DNA of 45,165 nucleotides, taken from Thermodesulfobacteriota bacterium. GTDB taxonomy: Bacteria > Desulfobacterota_D > UBA1144 > Nemesobacterales > CSP1-2. Made by a program: the position numbers and the translations under genes. Shown piece by piece: positions 32,173-38,571 of this stretch. The stretch spans positions 1 through 45,165 of the forward strand of contig DATMAT010000014.1 in the NCBI GenBank assembly GCA_035559815.1, written 5' to 3'. Numbering within the stretch: the first letter of the stretch is position 1; every line of letters starts with the position of its first letter. Below the pieces are notes generated by a model. That model was not told the DNA's origin, did not search any database, and saw only the letters and a program-made list of their open reading frames with translations.

Positions 32173-32579
32173 TGGTGAAAAAGTTTTTTATATTTTGCAC
32201 ATTGCTTATAACATTTTTTATCTTGGCTTCCGGTGTCAGGGCAGAAAACTGGGTTAATGTAGCAACGGCAAAGGATGACAGTGTAAAAGCCTACGTGGAT
32301 GAAGACAGCATTACCGTGGAAGGGAATAAAAGGAAATTTTGGATGTATCACGATTTTAAGGGTGCACAGTCGGCGGACGGAAAACCCATAGAAAAAGCCT
32401 ACGGCCATAGCGTCGTTAACTGCGAAGCCAAGACAATCGGTTATATGGAGACAATTATCGAATGGGCTGACGGTAGCAAGAAAAAGAGCAGGGAAAAACT
32501 CCAAGAAGAGCCGGTAAAACCGGGAAGCATTGATGCCGCTATCTTGAATTACGTTTGTCAATATAAAAAGCAAGGATAA
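32172..32579 (+). CDS. Periplasmic surface-adhesin-E-like protein
   Basis: A 135-residue secreted protein. Signal peptide about 1-24 (ITFFILASGVRAE). The mature part (ENWVNVATAKDDSVKAYVDE; KFWMYHDFKGAQ; GHSVVNCEAKTIGYMETIIE) matches the small beta-sandwich seen in surface-adhesin protein E-like families, with two Cys (about 89 and 130) that could pair. GGAGG lies just upstream, and the ATG overlaps the previous stop. Function unknown; it is probably a partner of the upstream lipoprotein. Confidence 0.7.
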   Translation: MVKKFFIFCTLLITFFILASGVRAENWVNVATAKDDSVKAYVDEDSITVEGNKRKFWMYHDFKGAQSADGKPIEKAYGHSVVNCEAKTIGYMETIIEWADGSKKKSREKLQEEPVKPGSIDAAILNYVCQYKKQG

Positions 32580-32773
32580 AGGTCTTCAGAAACGTTATAG
32601 AGCGAATGGTAATTTCAGGCAGTATTCGTTGATGGCTTTATGCTTTAGTGACAGGCTTGTGCGTTTGTGTTCAGAACAATTTTAGTTCTTTCCATTTCGA
32701 GCGGTGCTTTCTGACTTCTGTTAGTAGGAAATTCCAAATACCTCAGATTCTATAATCAGAAGGAGATGTTGAA

Positions 32774-33043
32774 ATGTCTAGAATCGAGATCACTGTCTTT
32801 CCCAAAGACGGGGAGGGTATTTCCAGGATAGGTGATTTTGGGGATTACTGTTTGAATGTATCCAGGATTAGAGGTGTTGAATGCCGGCTTACGGAGAATG
32901 GGACGGTGATAGAAGGCGATACTGCTACTCTTTTAGAAATTCTACATGAGCTTGATAATAGCTCTTTTATCATTGGAGCTAAAAGGAGGGTGGTGGTCAT
33001 ACTGAGGATCGATGAGAATAAGAGCGAGCACCCCCCCAAATAA
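32774..33043 (+). CDS. MTH1187/DUF77-like thiamine-binding-type protein
   Basis: An 89-residue protein resembling the small ferredoxin-fold MTH1187/DUF77 family, some of which bind thiamine. Matching features are the N-terminal strand (IEITVFPKDGEG), the ECRLTENGTVIEGD turn (about 36-49) and the final strand with IIGAKRRVVVILRIDE. AAGGAG lies 8 bases before the ATG. Near the stop there is a run of seven C (33031-33037). A one-base slip there would extend the protein by about 45 residues to 33179. No thiamine gene or THI-box is close by, so the ligand is uncertain. Confidence 0.75.
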   Translation: MSRIEITVFPKDGEGISRIGDFGDYCLNVSRIRGVECRLTENGTVIEGDTATLLEILHELDNSSFIIGAKRRVVVILRIDENKSEHPPK

Positions 33044-33413
33044 GGGGAAATGGAATCGCCGAGCGGGTTCTGAGACCGATGAAGTCGAGAAACCGGCAAA
33101 AATAATAACAACTGTTGTCGGGATGAGCGGCTCTCCTGGTATTGCCAGAGACCGGATGAACTACGGCAAAAACTACTAAAATCAGCCTATTTCTGGGCGG
33201 CTATTTCGTATCTATTCTCTTCTCTGCATATCCGAGCAGGACTTTGGTTGTTAAATGGATCTCTTACCAAGATTAGAAACATGGGTACTATCCACATATA
33301 AAATACAATGACTTACTAATTGATTCGGAATCGGCAACTTTGATAGAGTAGGTTCTGAATAGAAAACAGCGGGCTTCTCCGATGAAACGGCCCGCCTTGG
33401 ATGGGGAGAAAAT
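33044..33413. other. Spacer before the ankyrin lipoprotein gene
   Basis: No independent gene is called. The plus-strand frame at 33042-33179 is open for 45 codons and could be an extension of the upstream gene after a frameshift at the C7 run, but a frame this long can arise by chance. A short inverted repeat (CTGG-TATTG-CCAG) lies near 33136-33148. No riboswitch is recognised. Confidence 0.4.
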
Positions 33414-33965
33414 ATGAGAAATATCCGGGTATTAGTTTTAATCCTGTTTTTTCTTCCGCTTCTCTTTTGTGCTAATGAACGGGAAGGAGCGAAGCAAGGT
33501 TTAGAAAAGATGGGGATTGAATTTAACGAACCATCTTTTTTTGAAGCTGTCAAAGGAGGAGACACCGAGGCGGTAAGATTGTTTCTAGAGGCCGGATTCC
33601 AGCCTGATGTGAAGAATGAAAACGGAAAAACTCCATTGATGCATGCCGCCGAACGAGGTTATATCGGATTAGCTAAGTTGCTGATGGAGGCTGGTGCGGA
33701 TGTCAACGCAAAGGACGAAAGTGGGAAGACCGCTTTGATGTATGCTGCAAGATCGGCGCAGATGGAACTTGTAGAAATCTTAATTCAGTCCAACGAGGGT
33801 CTGGATTCTAAGGACAAGCTTGTATTAGTCCAGGACGGTGCCGATATAAATGTAGAAGATCGGAGCGGTATGACCACTTTGACGGATATGGCTATGTCGG
33901 ATAACAGCGAGATCATTCCGATCCTTCGTAAATCCGGAGAAAAAGAGGAGGAAAGGTATAGATAA
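33414..33965 (+). CDS. Ankyrin-repeat lipoprotein
   Basis: A 183-residue protein with a lipoprotein-type signal (IRVLVLILFFLPLLFC) and about four ankyrin repeats. Two are clear: NENGKTPLMHAAERGYIGLA (about 69-88) and DESGKTALMYAARSAQMELV (102-121). A degenerate one begins DRSGMTTLTDMA near 155. An insert of about 15 residues precedes the last one. Ankyrin repeats bind partner proteins; here they would do so in the periplasm or at the outer membrane. GGGGAG lies before the ATG. Partner unknown. Confidence 0.85.
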   Translation: MRNIRVLVLILFFLPLLFCANEREGAKQGLEKMGIEFNEPSFFEAVKGGDTEAVRLFLEAGFQPDVKNENGKTPLMHAAERGYIGLAKLLMEAGADVNAKDESGKTALMYAARSAQMELVEILIQSNEGLDSKDKLVLVQDGADINVEDRSGMTTLTDMAMSDNSEIIPILRKSGEKEEERYR

Positions 33966-33991
33966 GCAAAATCTGTGGGGAGGTGGTGAAA

Positions 33992-34174
33992 GTGACGGAG
34001 ATGCTTAGATTAAAAGGTCCTGAAAAAGGAACCAAAAAAAATAAAGAAGCGCTTCATGACATGGTAATGAGGAGACTGGCAAGATACGTCGAGAATGAAG
34101 TGGAAGACACTTTAACAATTCCAAATGCTGAATTAAAGCACAGGGATGATGAAGAGGAATTTGAGGAAATGTAA
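33992..34174 (+). CDS. Small charged protein
   Basis: About 60 residues, basic in the first half (LRLKGPEKGTKKNKEALHDM) and acidic at the end (RDDEEEFEEM). GGGGAGG ends about 8 bases before the GTG at 33992, which I take as the start; ATG at 34001 and GTG at 33983 are alternatives. No family recognised. It lies between the ankyrin and DUF2934 genes on the same strand. Confidence 0.55.
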   Translation: MTEMLRLKGPEKGTKKNKEALHDMVMRRLARYVENEVEDTLTIPNAELKHRDDEEEFEEM

Positions 34175-34231
34175 CAAAGGTTCTTGAAGATTTGTGTATC
34201 TCGGTATTTAAACTCTGAGGAGGTGATTATA

Positions 34232-34414
34232 ATGGCAAAAGAGACACATAAGGGATTGAGAAATTTAAAAAAAGTAGACGAAGAGACGCTTCGCGGAATG
34301 ATTGCAAAGAAGGCTTACGAGTTGTACGAAGAAAGAGGAAAGGAACACGGCAAAGACCTGGACGATTGGCTTGAAGCAGAGAAGATTGTGAACGGAAGAA
34401 AAAGGAGGAAATAA
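34232..34414 (+). CDS. DUF2934 protein
   Basis: A 60-residue protein with the DUF2934 signature: an IAKKAYELYEERGKEHGKDL helix followed by DDWLEAEKIV. The family is small, helical and of unknown function, and is often found among stress genes. The ATG at 34232 follows GAGGAGGTGATTATA, an excellent ribosome binding site, so the longer frame starting at 34184 is rejected. Confidence 0.88.
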   Translation: MAKETHKGLRNLKKVDEETLRGMIAKKAYELYEERGKEHGKDLDDWLEAEKIVNGRKRRK

Positions 34415-34550
34415 GTATAGTAATGCTCAACTATGATCTCCTGGCCGGGGTGCATTGGATAAAAGTCTGTCTAAAATAGAAATCTGGAAATCACTTACAA
34501 TTAAAAAGCATCTGGTTTAGCACTCAGCTCAAATAAAAGGAGGATGTATC

Positions 34551-35156
34551 ATGAGGAACGTGAATAAACTTACACAATTGGTGTTATTATCAAACTCTAA
34601 GTTTTTCCTGGATGGAATCAAAAAAATTCTGGAGGATGAAGATGATATAAAGGTAATGGCCGAAGCCTTAAATCCAGCAGAGGTTAAGAAATGTATTAAA
34701 GATGTAAAGCCGGAGTTTCTCTTCATTGATAATAGAACACCGGAGCTCAATGTCCACTATCCTCTGAATCTACTGAATGGCAAAAATTGCTTCACCAAAG
34801 TTATTTTATTTGATATATACCACAGGAATAAACCTGCTTTCCCACACATTATATACATATCCAAAGAAATAAACTCAGTCGGGTTAATAGAGACCATGAG
34901 AAGACATGGTTTAAGCAATGGATTTCAAGCAAAGAAAGACCAAAGTTCAGGTTACATAAAACTAACGAATAGAGAAACTGAAATAGTAGATTTAATCAAA
35001 ATTGGGTTTAGCAATAAAAGGATAGGAAGAAGACTCTCTATAACAGAAAGAACAGTCAAATCTAACCTAACTAATATATTTAAAAAACTGAATATCCAAA
35101 GCAGATACCAGCTCATGGTGTGTGCAGCACATTTCCCGAATACGAAATTCGCATAA
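34551..35156 (+). CDS. Orphan LuxR/NarL-type regulator with pseudo-receiver
   Basis: A 201-residue protein. The C-terminal part (about 136-192) is a clear LuxR-type helix-turn-helix: KLTNRETEIVDLIKIGFSNK, then RTVKSNLTNIFKKLNI. The N-terminal part follows the receiver fold (QLVLLSNSKFFLDGIKKILE) and keeps an Asp at the phosphorylation position (FLFIDNR, D60), but lacks the usual acidic pair (LSNSK) and the conserved Lys. Phosphorylation is therefore doubtful. AAAAGGAGGA precedes the ATG. There is no kinase on its strand; the big signalling block converges on it from the right. Confidence 0.85.
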   Translation: MRNVNKLTQLVLLSNSKFFLDGIKKILEDEDDIKVMAEALNPAEVKKCIKDVKPEFLFIDNRTPELNVHYPLNLLNGKNCFTKVILFDIYHRNKPAFPHIIYISKEINSVGLIETMRRHGLSNGFQAKKDQSSGYIKLTNRETEIVDLIKIGFSNKRIGRRLSITERTVKSNLTNIFKKLNIQSRYQLMVCAAHFPNTKFA

Positions 35157-35183
35157 TCTTTTAGTGGAATTAGGAGGCGGGGT

Positions 35184-35249
35184 ATGGAGCTGCTCGCCGA
35201 CCGATATAAGAATCATGAGTTTTATCATCCTGGTCGTTGCTTTTCATAA
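35184..35249 (+). CDS. Possible 21-residue peptide
   Basis: A short frame (MELLADRYKNHEF...) has an almost perfect ribosome binding site, AGGAGGCGGGG, 2-4 bases before its ATG. It follows the LuxR-type gene by 27 bases. The product has no recognisable feature, and the ribosome-binding match could be chance in a G-rich stretch. Low confidence. Confidence 0.25.
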   Translation: MELLADRYKNHEFYHPGRCFS

Positions 35250-35252
35250 ACT

Positions 35253-35453
35253 TTAACTAGATGCAATTTTAGTGATTATAGGGGGTTTAGGTGGAGGAGG
35301 TCCAGGTGGAGGCGGTGTAGGGGGTATGGGTGGCTCAGGCGGTGGTGGTTCGATAGGAGGTTCGGGTGGCAAAGGAGGCCCAGGAGGTACGGGAGGTTTG
35401 GGTGGCTCGAATGATTCATTATGGACAATGTATTCTAAAAAGAATGTTTTCAT
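35253..35453 (-). CDS. Small proline-rich protein (PPx repeats)
   Basis: A 66-residue frame. It begins MKTFFLEYIVHNESF, then about 40 residues made of PPK, PPV, PPG, PPL, PPE and similar triplets, ending KPPIITKIASS. TTGGAGGTGAGG is well placed before the ATG. The opposite strand is also open and would give a glycine-rich protein (35272-35511, GTG start) but has no ribosome binding site, so the minus strand is preferred. It lies 69 bases downstream of the sigma-54 activator gene on the same strand. Runs of Pro-Pro stall ribosomes and need EF-P. Function unknown. Confidence 0.5.
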   Translation of the reverse strand: MKTFFLEYIVHNESFEPPKPPVPPGPPLPPEPPIEPPPPEPPIPPTPPPPGPPPPKPPIITKIASS

Positions 35454-35522
35454 TTCTAATCACCTCACCTCCAATTTCGCCAAGATATTTTACGTATGGA
35501 TTTTTAATTAAAGGCAAATTAG

Positions 35523-36899
35523 TTAATAGTGGAGTCCCATTTTTTTCATTCTGTGTATTAAAGCCTCCCTTCTCATTTTTAGCATAGCGGCTGTCTTTGT
35601 TTGGTTCCATTTATTCAAGTCCAGTGCTTTTCTTATAATCTTCTCCTCTATTCTTTGAAGAGAGGCGTCCTCTAGTGGTATCTCCAGAATAATTTTGTTC
35701 CCGGATTTCTCAACTTTTACATTACTGCCTTTCCATTCTTCGAGTTTTATATATTTAGGATTTAATATTCCATTCTCGCTCAGAATCATGGCCCTTTCAA
35801 TCATGCTTCTGAGCTCACGAACGTTTCCGGGCCAGTGATACCGCAAAAAAAGCTCTCTGACCTCTTCCGGTATAAAAATTGTATTTTTATGAAGCTCTTG
35901 TCTGAAAATTTCCGTAAAGTAATCGGTAAGAAGTGGTATATCCTCTTTTCTCTTTAGCAGTGATGGCATCTCAAAGCTTATTACGTTAAGACGATGATAC
36001 AAATCCGAACGGAAAAGGTTCTCACGAATAAGCTCCTTGAGGTCCCTATTAGTCGCAGCGATGACCCTTGCATCCACACTGATTTCACTGGTTCCTCCTA
36101 TCCTTCTGAACCTCCTTTCCTCGATTACTTTTACCAGCTTTGCCTGGAGTGTAAGGCTCATATCTCCAATCTCATCCATGAAAATCGTTCCTTTATCTGC
36201 CAGCTCAAGAATGCCTTTTTTCGTCTTTTTTGCATCTGTAAAAGCCCCAGCCTCGTAGCCGAAAAGTTCGCTTTCAAGGAGTGTTTCGGGAATCGCCGCA
36301 CAGTTTAACTCTATGAATGGTTTTTCGGCTCTTGCACCATTAAAGTGGAGGAGCCTCGCCGCCAGCCCTTTCCCGGTTCCGCTCTCTCCGGTAATAAGAA
36401 TTGTTTTACAATCAGTCGAAACTAAATTGTGAAATAGGCAAATAACATCCTGGATAGCCTTGCTCCTTCCGATAAGGGAATTGAATCCGTATTTTTCTTG
36501 CTCTTTTTCGGCTGCAGCGGTCAACGCGCTGCTGAGTGCATTCATTATAGTCACTTTTAATTTATCAATGGAGATTGGTTTTTCCATAAAATCATAAACG
36601 CCCATTTTGATAGCCGATACAGCTTCCTGGATGTCTCCCTGGTCAGTCATAATAATTGTGGTGGGCTTAGGCTCAAGGTTATCTATGCTCTTAAAAACCT
36701 CAAGACCATTCAAATCCGCTAACTTTAAACAAAGAAGAACAACATCCGGATTTTCTTTCCTAGCGTATTCGATACCGTCTTTTCCTGTCGAACTAAAAAT
36801 AACTCTGTATCCTTCTTGAAGTAAAACTGGCTCTAATTGTTTGGATAAATGTTCGTCATTGTCTATTATCAAAACAGTTGCACTCACTATATTCACCAC
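35523..36899 (-). CDS. Sigma-54-dependent NtrC-family regulator with Cys at the receiver phospho-site
   Basis: A 458-residue transcription activator. The receiver domain (about 8-120) keeps the acidic pair (IIDND, D13/D15), Thr85 and Lys107 (MEKPIS), but the phospho-acceptor position reads VVLLCLKLADLNG, with Cys57 where Asp is normal. The AAA+ domain (about 143-370) has Walker A GESGTGKG, the sigma-54 contact loop GAFTDA (218-223, a known variant of GAFTGA), Walker B TIFMDEIGD and the R-finger region. The C-terminus has an HTH_8 (Fis-type) helix-turn-helix (about 415-458). It probably activates sigma-54 promoters without receiver phosphorylation. No adjacent kinase; target unknown. Confidence 0.92.
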   Translation of the reverse strand: MVNIVSATVLIIDNDEHLSKQLEPVLLQEGYRVIFSSTGKDGIEYARKENPDVVLLCLKLADLNGLEVFKSIDNLEPKPTTIIMTDQGDIQEAVSAIKMGVYDFMEKPISIDKLKVTIMNALSSALTAAAEKEQEKYGFNSLIGRSKAIQDVICLFHNLVSTDCKTILITGESGTGKGLAARLLHFNGARAEKPFIELNCAAIPETLLESELFGYEAGAFTDAKKTKKGILELADKGTIFMDEIGDMSLTLQAKLVKVIEERRFRRIGGTSEISVDARVIAATNRDLKELIRENLFRSDLYHRLNVISFEMPSLLKRKEDIPLLTDYFTEIFRQELHKNTIFIPEEVRELFLRYHWPGNVRELRSMIERAMILSENGILNPKYIKLEEWKGSNVKVEKSGNKIILEIPLEDASLQRIEEKIIRKALDLNKWNQTKTAAMLKMRREALIHRMKKMGLHY

Positions 36900-37159
36900 T
36901 CTTGACTCAAGTAATTATCGACCTGCAAATTAGATCATATAAGTCCTCAGAGATACTGTGTATGTATTAATACCAAATCTTACGGTTACGGTTCAATCAG
37001 GAGTTCTACGTATTTTATCTACACTAACTGGGTATTTGCTGTATAAGCAAAGAATTATTATCGGCAGGTAGCTAACGAGTCTATCTGACCGACCTAGAAT
37101 AGATATGTCTAATTGTGAGTACTTTAATTTGTGTTTCTCGGGGAAATTGGTATCAGAAC
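36900..37159. other. Spacer between regulator genes
   Basis: About 260 AT-rich bases upstream of the sigma-54 activator gene and downstream of the MEDS-LuxR gene, both on the minus strand. It should hold the activator's promoter. No clear motif is seen. Confidence 0.35.
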
Positions 37160-37960
37160 TCAGCTAATGCCGTTTTGTATGGCAAACTTTACCAGGTCCA
37201 CTAATTTGTTAATCTCCAGTTTTCTCATGATATTTGCCCTGTGAGTCTCCACCGTTCTTACGCTTATAGAAATCTCTTCGGCGATGTCGTTATTACTGTA
37301 TCCATTGACGATGTATCTTAATATCTCCTTTTCCTTGTCGGTGAGAACCTCCATCTTACTGGATGCCTGGCTTAGCCGGGCCAGTATCTGGTCGGGTAAT
37401 GTGTAGAAGGGACTGTCGAATAAGGTGTTCTCGAAGACTACCAGGCGATGGGTGCTGAGAAGATTCATCAAATCCTGGCCGGCGATTTTTTTTATATCGT
37501 ACTGACACATGAATATTATAGGCATTTCCGAGGAAAGTTTATCCAGTAAAGCTTCTCGTCTGAGTAGATTTTCATGAGTGTGAAATAAACTTTCTTTATT
37601 CTTTAGTACCCTTATAGTCATGTTGCTGTTTTTTGACATTTCTTCTAGCACAGGGCTCAACTGGTCTATGAATGACTGCGGCTCCTTCATGCTATCAGCT
37701 TGTTTTTTGAAGATCGTGAGTTCTTTGAAGATGCCTTGCTTCCGGGCCTTATTAATATCTATTCCGGCGGCCTCTAAGCGGTATATAAATTCATTTGGAA
37801 TAACTCTGTCTGAAATATAAATGCATCTTTCTTTATTTCTAAATCCATGGATGATGAATTTAGAGCCTATGTCCATCCTTTCCGTATTGTTGGGGTATAA
37901 GTGGCATAGACGGTCATGCTCTTTTAAAGAGCCTAGTCTCAGGAAAATAGATTCTTTCAT
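37160..37960 (-). CDS. MEDS-domain LuxR-type regulator
   Basis: A 266-residue regulator. Residues about 1-190 match the MEDS (DcmR-type sensory) domain: DRLCHLYPNN with a conserved His, GSKFIIHGFRNKERCIYISD, then a helical part ending in an EMPIIFMCQYD strand and the LLSTHRLVVFE segment. Residues 203-262 are a LuxR helix-turn-helix (VLTDKEKEILRYIVNGYSNN, RTVETHRANIMRKLEINKLV). The MEDS domain is thought to sense small molecules or relay signals from kinases. It starts 12 bases after the receiver gene and is third in the kinase-receiver-regulator operon. Confidence 0.9.
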   Translation of the reverse strand: MKESIFLRLGSLKEHDRLCHLYPNNTERMDIGSKFIIHGFRNKERCIYISDRVIPNEFIYRLEAAGIDINKARKQGIFKELTIFKKQADSMKEPQSFIDQLSPVLEEMSKNSNMTIRVLKNKESLFHTHENLLRREALLDKLSSEMPIIFMCQYDIKKIAGQDLMNLLSTHRLVVFENTLFDSPFYTLPDQILARLSQASSKMEVLTDKEKEILRYIVNGYSNNDIAEEISISVRTVETHRANIMRKLEINKLVDLVKFAIQNGIS

Positions 37961-37972
37961 GTACCAACCTTC

Positions 37973-38515
37973 TCAGATCTTTTCGATAGACTGTTTGATC
38001 TTGTGTACTGCTCTTTGTATGATATCAATCTTGGTGATGGTTTCCCGGTCATATTTTTTAGGAGCATCCTCGAGCATAAGCTCGACGCTGCCCATGATCG
38101 CCGCCAGTGCGTTTTCGGTCTCTTCTCTTATCTTCATGAGCATCTCATGCTTATAAAGACCCATAATAATCATGGTGCTCAGGTCTTTTTCTTGAAACGG
38201 TTTAACGATATAGCCATAGGGTGCGGTTGTCTTTGCTCGCTCCAGTGTATCGTCATCGGCATAGGCCGTAAGGTATATCACCGGGATCTTAAAACGGGTT
38301 CGGATTTCTTCGGCCGTTTCTATTCCGCTATCCTTTCCCCCTAACATAATATCCATGAGCACTAAGTCGGGATTGGTTTTTTCTATTTCTTCTATAGCGT
38401 CTTCTTTAGAGTTGGCTATTCCGACAGCTTCATATCCCAAATCTGTCAGCATGTCTTGTATGTCCATTGCTACTATCTCTTCGTCTTCGACAATCAGAAT
38501 TTTCTTTTTTGCCAT
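37973..38515 (-). CDS. Response regulator (receiver plus HisKA-like helical tail)
   Basis: A 180-residue protein. The receiver domain (about 5-122) is complete: acidic pair E10/D11, phospho-acceptor Asp55 (LVLMDIMLGG), Thr83 in YLTAYAD and Lys105 in IVKPF. The tail (about 125-180) resembles the dimerisation helices of a histidine kinase (EETENALAAIMGSVELMLED) but the phospho-accepting His is missing. It may act as an inhibitor or a docking platform for the large kinase encoded 56 bases upstream, or as a phosphate relay to the MEDS-LuxR regulator. Confidence 0.9.
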   Translation of the reverse strand: MAKKKILIVEDEEIVAMDIQDMLTDLGYEAVGIANSKEDAIEEIEKTNPDLVLMDIMLGGKDSGIETAEEIRTRFKIPVIYLTAYADDDTLERAKTTAPYGYIVKPFQEKDLSTMIIMGLYKHEMLMKIREETENALAAIMGSVELMLEDAPKKYDRETITKIDIIQRAVHKIKQSIEKI

Positions 38516-38571
38516 GGCCTCGGTATCCTTTTATAGTAAATTTAAACTCTAAAAAATGACTCTTTTTTACC

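Noticed and set aside
32580-32773. Possible thiamine riboswitch before the DUF77-like gene
   Set aside because: No THI-box core (CTGAGA ... CCTGAT) is found in the right order.
35272-35511. Glycine-rich plus-strand frame
   Set aside because: No ribosome site, and its start is a GTG. The opposite strand has a good site, so the minus-strand frame is preferred.
35523-36899. GAFTDA instead of GAFTGA as a sign of a dead activator
   Set aside because: GAFTDA is a frequent natural variant in working sigma-54 activators, so it is not evidence of loss of function.
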